15,080 nucleotides of DNA from CAZVLE01 sp964627855 (GTDB lineage Bacteria > Bacillota > Dethiobacteria > DTU022). The translations under genes were made by a program, and so were the position numbers. Positions within the stretch are counted from its first letter, which is position 1. Each line of letters opens with the position of its first letter. This document shows, one piece after another, positions 1-6,014 of the stretch. The stretch lies in assembly GCA_964627855.1 (NCBI GenBank), contig CAZVLE010000026.1, forward strand, positions 1 through 15,080, given 5' to 3'. The notes under the pieces are model-generated. The model was not told the origin of the DNA, made no database searches, and was given only the letters and a program-made list of their open reading frames with translations.

Positions 1-151
1 TCAGCGGATCATTAACTATATTTTTAATATACTCATCGACCAGCAGGTTAAAAGCAATAATAACAACCAGGAAAACCACCGCTATGTAAATAAACATAAA
101 CAGCATGATCCTGGTGCGGATGCTGATCTTGCCGGTTTTTCTACTATTCAT
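1..151 (-). CDS. Sensor histidine kinase, N-terminus only (partial)
   Basis: The first 50 residues of a membrane protein run off the left edge. The ATG overlaps the end of the response regulator gene by 8 bases (GATGAATAG carries both the start and the regulator's stop), so the two are translationally coupled. A basic N-terminus (residues 4-14, rich in K and R) is followed by one hydrophobic helix at about 15-38 and then by an acidic, probably extracytoplasmic stretch. This is the usual start of a two-component sensor kinase, and a kinase is what normally follows an OmpR-type regulator. No kinase motif falls inside the window, so the identity rests on position and the membrane helix. Confidence 0.72.
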   Translation of the reverse strand, partial: MNSRKTGKISIRTRIMLFMFIYIAVVFLVVIIAFNLLVDEYIKNIVNDPL

Positions 152-845
152 CGGCCACCTGCCCTTTCAGGCGAAAACCAAAACCCCATACCGTTTCGAT
201 GCTAACCTCGCTGGAAGCCAGCTTTTTGCGCAATCTCCGAACTGTATCATCAGCAGCCCGGGTCTCTACTTCACAGGTATAACCCCAGATGTTATTCAAC
301 AGCTCCTCCCGGGACACCGCCCTTTCTTTATTCTCAACCAGGTAACAGAGCAGATTGTACTCGTTGGGGGTGAGATCCACCGCAGCCCCACCGACAGCAA
401 CTGTTTTGTACTGCCGGTTAATCTCTATGTCGGTATAGACAAGTTTCTCAATTCCTTGCTTGGGTTGCTCCTGCCGTTCATAATCGATCCGACGCAGGAT
501 GGCCTTTACTCTCATGACCAGGGACATCGCCGAAAAGGGCTTGGTAAAATAGTCATCACTGCCTAGGTTAATACCGGTTGCATAATCAATATCACTATCG
601 CGGGCAGTGAGCATGATGATCGGTGCGGTACTCTCTTTGCGGATTTCCCTGCAGACCTCAAAACCGCTTAAACCGGGCATCATGATATCGAGAATAATAA
701 GATCGCAGGGTTGATCATGGAATGCTTGCAACAGCTGGCCACCATCCTCGAAAGCCCTGACTCTGTAACCCTCGCTTTCCAGGAACGATTTAACCACGTC
801 GCGAATATTTTGTTCATCGTCGGCAATGTAAATAAGTTCGTCCAT
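144..845 (-). CDS. OmpR/PhoB-family two-component response regulator
   Basis: This is a 233-residue DNA-binding response regulator. The receiver domain (about 4-118) has the acidic pair D9-D10, the phosphoacceptor D53 in LDIMMPG, T80 and K102 in the TKPF motif. A winged-helix output domain follows at about 130-228 and ends in the typical TVWGFGFRL wing, which in this family binds tandem direct repeats near promoters. Length is standard for the family. The start is supported by GGAGG about 10 bases upstream. It is first in an operon with the overlapping sensor kinase. The sequence does not show the signal it answers to; OmpR-type pairs of this sort serve phosphate, cell-envelope or antibiotic stress. 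Confidence 0.93.
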   Translation of the reverse strand: MDELIYIADDEQNIRDVVKSFLESEGYRVRAFEDGGQLLQAFHDQPCDLIILDIMMPGLSGFEVCREIRKESTAPIIMLTARDSDIDYATGINLGSDDYFTKPFSAMSLVMRVKAILRRIDYERQEQPKQGIEKLVYTDIEINRQYKTVAVGGAAVDLTPNEYNLLCYLVENKERAVSREELLNNIWGYTCEVETRAADDTVRRLRKKLASSEVSIETVWGFGFRLKGQVADE

Positions 846-1113
846 ATCAAGCCAGCCTCCATGTTATCAATAACTATATTCTAATCGAATCAGCCGGATT
901 AATCTAATGCAGTTTTGCCGAAAATATGCTGCAAAAATCAGGCATTCCTGTGCACTAGCCGGTAAGTTGAATGAAGATCGATCATACAGAGAATTCGCTG
1001 CTTCACAGCAAAGAAGATATTTTGAAAAGCTTTCAGGGTTTGAGCCAACATGAAAAAACCTATCGCCATGAGCACAATTAGCACCAGTTCAAAGCCAGGC
1101 TAAACCTTTTACA
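846..1113. other. Intergenic stretch with no convincing gene
   Basis: These 268 bases separate two minus-strand genes. A 36-codon plus-strand ORF (971-1081) encodes a charged peptide (LHSKEDILKS, then HEKTYRHEHN), but it has only a weak GGTAAG in place of a ribosome binding site and resembles nothing I recognise; it may be chance or a remnant. The response-regulator promoter should lie at about 850-920. The AT-rich TAGAATATAG on the minus strand is a possible -10, without a good -35. I see no terminator hairpin with a T-run. Confidence 0.4.
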
Positions 1114-1818
1114 TTAGCCCATGCTGGCCAGGTAATAGCAGCCTTCCTGGCCAGTTCTTTCAAGAACACTATGAAAACTGACCCGGGAGAAAAAATCCTT
1201 TAGCCGCTTTTCGAAGGATTCTTCCCGGCGCGAACACCAATAGCAGGCAATTCCCCCGGGATAAAGGCATCTTTGGGTCAACTCAAGACCGGCAGGTTCA
1301 TAGAAAGCTTGATTCGTTGGAAGACTCAGCCAGCTACTGCCATTGTCAGTATCAATCATGATTAGATGATATTTTTGATTTGCTTGCCTGGAGGCTATCC
1401 TGGCTTGCCGCTTTAAAAATACGCGGAGATCACCTTCTTTCAATAAAACGCGCGAGTCATTAAGAACACCCCCGTTTACCGCTTCTAAGATCTCCCTGTT
1501 CCAGCGGATTATGGTTGGTTCTATTTCAACTACTGTTACGCGCCCTACCTCTTCCCAGGCCAGAGCTTCCTGCAAGCTGTAACCAACCCCCAGCCCCCCG
1601 ATTAGCACCGCCAGGGGACCGGTGTCAGAGCCGGTGATGATCTTCAAAGCATCGCGAACAGCTGCTTTTTCCGATGCCCCATTATAGGTGGCCATCAGGA
1701 AAACTCCATTGTAAATGATCTCGTATTCAATGCCCCGCCTCTGAAGCTGAAGTTCTCCTTCCCGCCCCGGGCACCTTTCAATTACTTCAACTGCATCATG
1801 CTGCCAGGCCATGATCAT
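1114..1818 (-). CDS. Spermidine-synthase-like SAM-binding fold protein
   Basis: This 234-residue protein has the Rossmann-type methyltransferase fold of the spermine/spermidine synthase superfamily. It shows a glycine-rich loop IGGLGVGY (73-80), an acidic ribose-binding strand VVEIEP (96-101) and a strand-4 motif IDTDNG (155-160). True aminopropyltransferases usually carry D-x-x-D-P at that last place; here N follows the Asp, and the N-terminal beta-barrel of spermidine synthase is short, so polyamine synthesis is doubtful. The start is set at 1818 because AGGAG lies just upstream (1824-1830 region); an in-frame GTG at 1842 would put that binding site inside the gene. A second ATG at 1812 is equally possible. 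It is divergent from the marR-hgcAB operon. Substrate unknown. Confidence 0.75.
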   Translation of the reverse strand: MIMAWQHDAVEVIERCPGREGELQLQRRGIEYEIIYNGVFLMATYNGASEKAAVRDALKIITGSDTGPLAVLIGGLGVGYSLQEALAWEEVGRVTVVEIEPTIIRWNREILEAVNGGVLNDSRVLLKEGDLRVFLKRQARIASRQANQKYHLIMIDTDNGSSWLSLPTNQAFYEPAGLELTQRCLYPGGIACYWCSRREESFEKRLKDFFSRVSFHSVLERTGQEGCYYLASMG

Positions 1819-1929
1819 ATTTCTCCTAAGAATAGCTATCACTGTTCAAGCAATTCATTCGATTAATAAATTCTCCCTAGCTACCCTTAACCCTTCAAAC
1901 AGGATCTCTATTCCAGCCAAGAATGGATA

Positions 1930-1958
1930 TTGACAACCTCAAAATATAGTTGTATTAT
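1930..1958 (+). promoter_or_regulatory. Promoter of the marR-hgcA-hgcB operon
   Basis: TTGACA (1930-1935) and TATTAT (1953-1958) are separated by 17 bases, a near-consensus housekeeping sigma promoter. It points at the regulator and the mercury-methylation genes behind it. The -10 box lies inside the first operator palindrome, so a bound regulator would block polymerase. Confidence 0.82.
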
Positions 1959-1978
1959 ACAATTGTTGTATTATACAA
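1950..1978. promoter_or_regulatory. Tandem palindromic operator, probable MarR binding sites
   Basis: The 13-base odd palindrome TTGTATTATACAA occurs twice, at 1950-1962 and 1966-1978, with a 16-base period (about one and a half helical turns). Each copy has perfect 6-base arms. The first covers the -10 box; the second covers the expected transcription start and ends 6 bases before the first possible start codon of the regulator. A 13-20 base palindrome over the promoter of its own gene is the classic MarR-family arrangement, so negative autoregulation is the natural reading. Binding by this protein is inferred. Confidence 0.8.
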
Positions 1979-1984
1979 TTAATA

Positions 1985-2473
1985 TTGCCGATCGGAGTGG
2001 TCTCCATTAGAAAGCCGGGTAATATTCGTCAATTTCGCGAAATGATGCGCCAAATACAAAGAAAACTGGGGTGGCTGGCAAAAAATGATGCCACATGTTG
2101 CGGCATAACAGTTGCACAGTGTCATGCTTTGCTGGAAATTGGTAATAACACAAGCATGACCCTGGTTGAACTGGCGGCTGCCCTCGATCTCGACACCAGC
2201 ACAATCAGCAGGACTATCGATGGAATGGTCCATGACGAAATCGTGGAGAGAACCATCAATGAGCATGACCGGCGTTGTCTCAACCTGGTTCTGACAGGAA
2301 AAGGTCTGGAGCTGTTCAATGAAATTAATGATACTTATGACCAGTACTATCAAGACATCTTTAGCAAAATAGCGGAAGAAAAACATGCCCAGGTAGTTGA
2401 AAGTATAAATTTGCTGGCCGGAGCCCTGGCAGGGACCGCAAATAAAGTATGTTGCCGGAAGGAGCCGTGCTAA
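1985..2473 (+). CDS. MarR-family regulator, Cys-rich, first gene of hgcAB operon
   Basis: This winged-helix repressor has up to 162 residues. The recognition region is at about 58-80 (TLVELAAALDLDTSTISRTI), followed by the wing with D95-R96-R97 (about 88-104), and helices at both ends form the dimer interface. Seven cysteines are present: C38-C39 and C46-H47 in CCGITVAQCH, C98 in the wing, and C156-C157 and C162 at the C-terminus. Vicinal cysteines suggest sensing of a thiophilic metal, metalloid or oxidant (inference). The start is uncertain: TTG at 1985 lacks a ribosome binding site, GTG at 1997 overlaps GGAG, and the GGAG at 1994-1997 is best placed for an unusual ATT at 2006. The stop codon directly abuts the hgcA ATG, so co-transcription is near certain. 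Confidence 0.88.
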   Translation: MPIGVVSIRKPGNIRQFREMMRQIQRKLGWLAKNDATCCGITVAQCHALLEIGNNTSMTLVELAAALDLDTSTISRTIDGMVHDEIVERTINEHDRRCLNLVLTGKGLELFNEINDTYDQYYQDIFSKIAEEKHAQVVESINLLAGALAGTANKVCCRKEPC

Positions 2474-3625
2474 ATGAGCAATAAGGCAAAGCAGCTACCG
2501 ATGGCCGCTTTAGATGACGCTGAATGTTGCTCCCCCGCAGCAGGAAGCAATAATTTCATTGATAACCGGGTCGCTAACCGGGTCGCTGCCGAATGGAAAA
2601 CCGGCACGCTTGAAACCCCCGCAGGCCCTGTGTACCAGGTGTCTACGAGCATGGACTGGCGCGACCGGCTCGGCTCATTTAAAGCCCGCTGGGGTGTCGG
2701 AAGAATGAATTATACCATACCACCCGGGATTTATGCAGCCGGTAACCCAGATCATCACTCACCGGTGCTGGTTTCAGCCAATTATAAACTCAGTTTTGAT
2801 TACCTGCGCAGAGAGCTGGCCGGCCTGGATCTGTGGTTGTTAGTCCTTGACACGAAGGGAATTAATGTCTGGTGCGCTGCCGGGAAAGGCAGTTTTGGCA
2901 CGGTTGAACTGGTTAGAATGGTGAAGCAAACCCGCCTGAACGAGATTATCTCACACCGCACTTTAATTCTTCCCCAGCTTGCCGCACCCGGTGTTTCAGC
3001 TTGGGAAGTGCGCAAGGCAAGTAATTACAGGGTAATATACGGCCCGGTTCGGGCAGCCGACGTACCTGCCTATCTGAACGCCGGGAAAAAAGCCTCCGTG
3101 GAGATGCGTCATCCCAGCTTCGGGCTAATCGACCGCCTGGTTCTCACACCGGTTGAACTTATCGCCCTGCTGAAACCCCTGGCTGCACTTTTTCTTTTAC
3201 TGGGTATGATCAATATAATAGTTTCGCTCCTTTCAGGCACCGCTCAGGGAATTGCGCAGGTTTTAGGAAATACTCTGGCCGATTTCTTACCATTTCTGAT
3301 CGCTGCAATTATTGGCTCCGTACTGGTTCCGGCTTTCTTGCCCTGTCTCCCGGGCAGATCTTTCACCTGGAAAGGTTTTCTCGCTGGTATAATCTGGGCG
3401 CTTTGCTACCTACTTATTCTTCGGCCTGAGGCAAACTGGCTCCATAATGCCGGGTATTTGCTTATTTTACCTTCAATCACAGCCTTTCTAAGCCTCAATT
3501 TTACCGGTTCCTCAACTTATACTTCCCTGTCAGGGGTTGTAAAAGAAATGACCTATGCCCTGCCGTTGATGATCGGATCAGCCGGGTTGGGTCTGGTGGC
3601 GCTAATTGGCGGATACTTTCTATGA
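2474..3625 (+). CDS. hgcA: HgcA, corrinoid mercury methyltransferase
   Basis: HgcA transfers a methyl group from its corrinoid cofactor to Hg(II), giving methylmercury; the corrinoid is thought to be methylated by the one-carbon/acetyl-CoA pathway. In this 383-residue protein the corrinoid-binding domain (about 78-205) has RMNYTIPPG (77-85), SANYKLSFD (101-109) and the diagnostic cap helix N131-V-W-C-A-A-G-K138, in which C134 is the expected lower cobalt ligand. About five membrane helices follow (roughly 226-253, 264-288, 299-316, 322-341, 357-381), as in known HgcA. The cap helix plus membrane tail separates it from the CdhD/AcsC corrinoid proteins. AAGGAG lies about 10 bases before the ATG. 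An N-terminal region before the core is about 40 residues longer than in the Desulfovibrio-type protein and has C18-C19. It follows marR with no gap and precedes hgcB by 71 bases. Confidence 0.96.
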   Translation: MSNKAKQLPMAALDDAECCSPAAGSNNFIDNRVANRVAAEWKTGTLETPAGPVYQVSTSMDWRDRLGSFKARWGVGRMNYTIPPGIYAAGNPDHHSPVLVSANYKLSFDYLRRELAGLDLWLLVLDTKGINVWCAAGKGSFGTVELVRMVKQTRLNEIISHRTLILPQLAAPGVSAWEVRKASNYRVIYGPVRAADVPAYLNAGKKASVEMRHPSFGLIDRLVLTPVELIALLKPLAALFLLLGMINIIVSLLSGTAQGIAQVLGNTLADFLPFLIAAIIGSVLVPAFLPCLPGRSFTWKGFLAGIIWALCYLLILRPEANWLHNAGYLLILPSITAFLSLNFTGSSTYTSLSGVVKEMTYALPLMIGSAGLGLVALIGGYFL

Positions 3626-3696
3626 TAAACAGCGAACCGGGATAACCGGTGGGGATAAAACAGGAGCAGTTTTAATAATTCTCTGGAGGGTTGATT

Positions 3697-3999
3697 GTGA
3701 AATACAGGTATCTTAAAAATGTAGTTACCCTTAAACTCGATCAAAGCAAGTGCAACGGTTGTGGGATGTGCCTCGAGGTATGCCCACAGCAAGTTTTTTC
3801 TTTTCATCATCAGACCAGTTTCATCAATGACCGTGATGCCTGCATGGAATGCGGCGCCTGTGCCAGGAACTGCCCGGAGCAAGCCATCTTCGTTCGACCC
3901 GGGGTGGGCTGCGCTTATGCTGTTATGCTGGATAAGCTGAAAATCAAGAATAAATGCTGTGGCGACGCCTGCGGTTGCAGCCTGGATGATATTTCTTAA
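3697..3999 (+). CDS. hgcB: HgcB, 2x[4Fe-4S] ferredoxin of mercury methylation
   Basis: HgcB is the partner of HgcA and is believed to reduce its corrinoid to Co(I) and perhaps to deliver Hg(II). In this 100-residue protein two CxxCxxCxxxCP motifs (C19, C22, C25, C29 and C49, C52, C55, C59) bind two [4Fe-4S] clusters. C72 in GVGCAYA matches the single extra cysteine conserved in HgcB. The C-terminus carries C87-C88, C92 and C94 (KCCGDACGC), a thiol cluster like the C-terminal cysteine pair of characterised HgcB. The start is taken as GTG at 3697, six bases after GGAGGG; the in-frame TTG at 3691 touches that site and is too close. No terminator is evident directly downstream. Confidence 0.95.
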   Translation: MKYRYLKNVVTLKLDQSKCNGCGMCLEVCPQQVFSFHHQTSFINDRDACMECGACARNCPEQAIFVRPGVGCAYAVMLDKLKIKNKCCGDACGCSLDDIS

Positions 4000-4078
4000 A
4001 AACATTATTAGCTCCTTTGAGCGTAAATCCTTCCTGCTGTCCCACCAGGATCAGACCCGGCCGTGAGGCAAGCAACCT

Positions 4079-4128
4079 GTCCCCCTGTCTCACAAAAAGT
4101 GAGTCAATCCCCCCGTCCCCCTGTCTCA
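4079..4128. repeat. Two direct copies of a C-rich 14-mer with a small hairpin
   Basis: GTCCCCCTGTCTCA occurs at 4079-4092 and 4115-4128, with a 36-base period. Between them CTCAC-AAAAA-GTGAG (4089-4103) forms a 5-bp hairpin. The element sits between the convergent ends of hgcB and cysK. It resembles the dispersed C-rich intergenic repeats that I recall from several clostridial genomes, sometimes linked to REP-type transposases, but this cannot be tested within one window. It might also help to stop transcription from either side, though there is no T-run. Confidence 0.6.
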
Positions 4129-4135
4129 GTTTTAA

Positions 4136-5068
4136 TCATTGCGGCGGATCAAATAAACCCGTGCTCAGGTAGCGTTCCCCTGTGCTGGGCAAAATTACCA
4201 CCAGGTTTTTTCCTGCATTTTCTGGCCGGGCGGCAACGGCGAGGGCGGCATGCATGGCAGCGCCCGAAGAAATACCGACAAAGAGGCCTTCTTCCATAGC
4301 CAGACGCCTGGCCATTACAGCTGCTTCTTCATCTTCTACCGGAAATATCTCATCAACCAGGGTAAGATCTAAAATGTCGGGCACAAACCCGGCACCGATG
4401 CCCTGGATCTTGTGCGGACCTTTGACCCCTCCCGACAGCACCGGTGAACGGGCCGGTTCGACTGCAATAGCCTTAAAACCGGGTTTGCGTTTTTTAATCA
4501 CCTCTGCCACTCCGGTGATCGTTCCTCCCGTTCCGACACCGGCAACCAGGATATCAACCTGACCTTCAGTGCCGTTCCAGATTTCTTCAGCCGTAGTAAG
4601 ACGATGCACAGCGGGGTTAGCAGGATTTTTAAATTGCTGGGGCAAAAAATAGTCTGTTCCCTTATCGGCAAGTTCTTCAGCCTTGCTGATGGCACCAGCC
4701 ATCCCTTCAGCGCCGGGGGTGAGGATCAACTCTGCGCCAAAAGCCTTCAACAACTGCCGTCTCTCAATCGACATAGTATCGGGCATGGTCAAAACCAGGC
4801 GGTAACCCCTGGCAGCACAGACAAAGGCCAGCCCTATACCGGTATTGCCGCTGGTCGGTTCAATAATAGTCGACCCGGTTCCGATTTTACCTTCCCCTTC
4901 GGCTGCTTCGATCATGCTGCGGGCAATACGATCCTTCACACTGCCAAGGGGATTGCGCGATTCAAGTTTGCCGATTACTATCGCCTTTAAGCCTTTTGTC
5001 AGCCTGTTTAGCCTGACCAGAGGAGTGTTCCCCACTGTTGTAGTAATGTCTTGATGAATATTGGTCAT
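4136..5068 (-). CDS. cysK: Cysteine synthase (O-acetylserine sulfhydrylase)
   Basis: This PLP enzyme makes L-cysteine from O-acetylserine and sulfide in the cytoplasm. Length is 310 residues, standard for CysK. The PLP lysine is K45 in GSVKDRIA. The substrate loop is PTSGNTG (71-77), the phosphate-binding loop GTGGT (179-183), the pyridine-nitrogen serine lies in GISSGA (265-270), and PSTGERYLST (294-303) is the C-terminal signature. The start at 5068 is chosen because AAAGGAG lies about 10 bases upstream; an ATG 7 codons earlier (5089) would include that site. A TATAAT at 5109-5114 (minus strand) may be its -10, but no good -35 accompanies it, as at promoters needing an activator. The Rrf2 gene lies upstream on the same strand, 178 bases away, so partial co-transcription is possible. 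Confidence 0.95.
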   Translation of the reverse strand: MTNIHQDITTTVGNTPLVRLNRLTKGLKAIVIGKLESRNPLGSVKDRIARSMIEAAEGEGKIGTGSTIIEPTSGNTGIGLAFVCAARGYRLVLTMPDTMSIERRQLLKAFGAELILTPGAEGMAGAISKAEELADKGTDYFLPQQFKNPANPAVHRLTTAEEIWNGTEGQVDILVAGVGTGGTITGVAEVIKKRKPGFKAIAVEPARSPVLSGGVKGPHKIQGIGAGFVPDILDLTLVDEIFPVEDEEAAVMARRLAMEEGLFVGISSGAAMHAALAVAARPENAGKNLVVILPSTGERYLSTGLFDPPQ

Positions 5069-5246
5069 GTCCGGCCAACTCCTTTCCATGCTAGTCCTCT
5101 GTCAATTAATTATATCCCCGTTTTAACCTGCAGTTATGGCAAGCCGCCGCTCTCAGATCGTTGGCCTGGAGTTGTCACGGCACTGGAAAGATCATAAAAC
5201 CGAACCCGGCAAAATGCAATTAAATCGCCCCTTATCAAAGCCGGCT

Positions 5247-5678
5247 TTACTCGGCTCCTGATTGCCGGTTAGTTGTCCGCTTCAGAAGGGTTTCAAGGGT
5301 AATATTGTCCAGGTAATTCATGCACAACTGGTACATTTCAGTCCATACTTCCCTGGTGATACAGTTATCATACCTGTTACAGGCAGACGAGTCATCACTG
5401 CAGTCAACAAAGGGAGAGGAACTTTCAAGGATGGCATAAAGATCTCGCAGGGTTATTTGCTGCGGTTTTCTTAATAGCACATAACCTCCCTGCGGGCCAC
5501 GGAAAGCTCTGACCAGCCCTGCCCTCTGCAACGGTGTAAAGAGGTTTTCGAGATACTTAAGAGAAATCTCCTCTTTTTCTGCAATAAGCTTAAGGCTGAC
5601 TGGTTTTTCTTCCGCATGCTGGGCCAGGGCCAGCATAGCTCTTGTTCCATAGCGGAACCTGGTGGTCAGTTTCATCAT
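5247..5678 (-). CDS. Rrf2-family regulator with IscR-like cysteines
   Basis: This 143-residue winged-helix regulator has an N-terminal HTH region (about 5-65) with the family signature FRGPQGGYVL (59-68), and a dimerisation helix at the C-terminus. C93, C100 and C106 have spacing close to the three [2Fe-2S] ligands of IscR (there x5 and x5; here x6 and x5), so a cluster is likely. Its neighbours, cysK on one side and metYXW on the other, match CymR, the Rrf2 repressor of cysteine metabolism in Bacillus that forms a complex with CysK. It could therefore be an Fe-S-containing counterpart of CymR or an IscR-type sensor; the sequence does not decide. AGGAAAAG lies about 10 bases before the ATG. 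It is transcribed divergently from metY. Confidence 0.88.
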   Translation of the reverse strand: MMKLTTRFRYGTRAMLALAQHAEEKPVSLKLIAEKEEISLKYLENLFTPLQRAGLVRAFRGPQGGYVLLRKPQQITLRDLYAILESSSPFVDCSDDSSACNRYDNCITREVWTEMYQLCMNYLDNITLETLLKRTTNRQSGAE

Positions 5679-5708
5679 ATATCATCTTTTCCTATAGAAA
5701 TTATATGA

Positions 5709-5737
5709 ATGATAGCATTTATTGCCACACCTGTCAA
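5709..5737 (-). promoter_or_regulatory. Promoter of the Rrf2 gene
   Basis: On the minus strand TTGACA (5732-5737) and TATCAT (5709-5714) are separated by 17 bases, ending about 30 bases before the ATG. The -10 overlaps AATGATAGCA (5708-5717), a sequence repeated in the metY leader, so the regulator may control both. Confidence 0.7.
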
Positions 5738-5786
5738 CGAGCAATAAAAAATAACAGGCAAATGAAACAACAACCAAAAAATAATC

Positions 5787-5815
5787 TTGACAAAATACTG
5801 GGCGGAGGATATGAT
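5787..5815 (+). promoter_or_regulatory. Promoter of the metY-metX-metW operon
   Basis: TTGACA (5787-5792) and TATGAT (5810-5815) are separated by exactly 17 bases. Initiation would fall near 5822, giving a leader of about 230 bases before metY, which is long for a simple operon and suggests leader-based control. Confidence 0.8.
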
Positions 5816-5824
5816 AAGCTTTAA

Positions 5825-5841
5825 AATGATAGCAATGCTAT
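5825..5841. promoter_or_regulatory. Palindrome at the metY transcription start, candidate Rrf2 operator
   Basis: ATAGCAATGCTAT (5829-5841) is a perfect 13-base odd palindrome positioned about 14 bases after the -10 box, where a bound protein would block elongation or initiation. Its left part with flank, AATGATAGCA (5825-5834), is repeated exactly at 5708-5717 over the -10 of the divergent Rrf2 gene. A shared site in both divergent promoters points to the Rrf2 protein as the binder (inference). Confidence 0.55.
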
Positions 5842-5870
5842 AGTATTAGTATTTTAAAAGGTGGGTTTGA

Positions 5871-6014
5871 ATGCCCCTGGAATTGCAAAATATATTTTCG
5901 AAACCCTTAAAAATAATCCGGCCCCAAAACCGGACCAATCTGAAACTCTGCGACTCATCCTACCTCTACTGCGACAGGGGTGGAATCCCTGCCATGTGCT
6001 TCTTTTTATGCTGA
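5871..6014 (+). CDS. Possible Cys-rich leader peptide of the metY operon
   Basis: This 47-codon ORF lies wholly within the metY leader. AAGGTGG lies 6-7 bases before the ATG, a fair ribosome binding site. The peptide has a basic middle (K11 to K25) and four cysteines in its last 21 residues (C27, C34, C43 and the terminal C47), around the segment YCDRGGIPAM. It ends 39 bases before metY. A short ORF with regulatory-amino-acid codons late in the reading frame, ahead of a sulfur assimilation operon, is the arrangement expected for attenuation by cysteine supply. The DNA can also fold in two competing ways (5874-5879 or 5987-5991 with 5975-5980). I do not recognise the peptide, and it could be non-functional. 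Confidence 0.42.
   Translation: MPLELQNIFSKPLKIIRPQNRTNLKLCDSSYLYCDRGGIPAMCFFLC

Noticed and set aside
105..566. 153-codon plus-strand open frame
   Set aside because: It lies antisense to the response regulator, whose domain motifs are complete; no ribosome binding site and no recognisable protein.
2474..3625. CdhD/AcsC-type corrinoid Fe-S protein subunit in place of HgcA
   Set aside because: The N-V-W-C-A-A-G-K cap helix, the five membrane helices and the adjacent HgcB are specific to HgcA.
4136..5068. Cystathionine beta-synthase in place of cysK
   Set aside because: Length is 310 residues without a C-terminal CBS pair, and the substrate loop and C-terminal signature fit O-acetylserine sulfhydrylase.
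5971..5996. T-box-like GGGTGGAA near the metY leader end
   Set aside because: It lacks the ACCGCG continuation, a specifier stem and a following terminator with a T-run; the resemblance is to a short string only.
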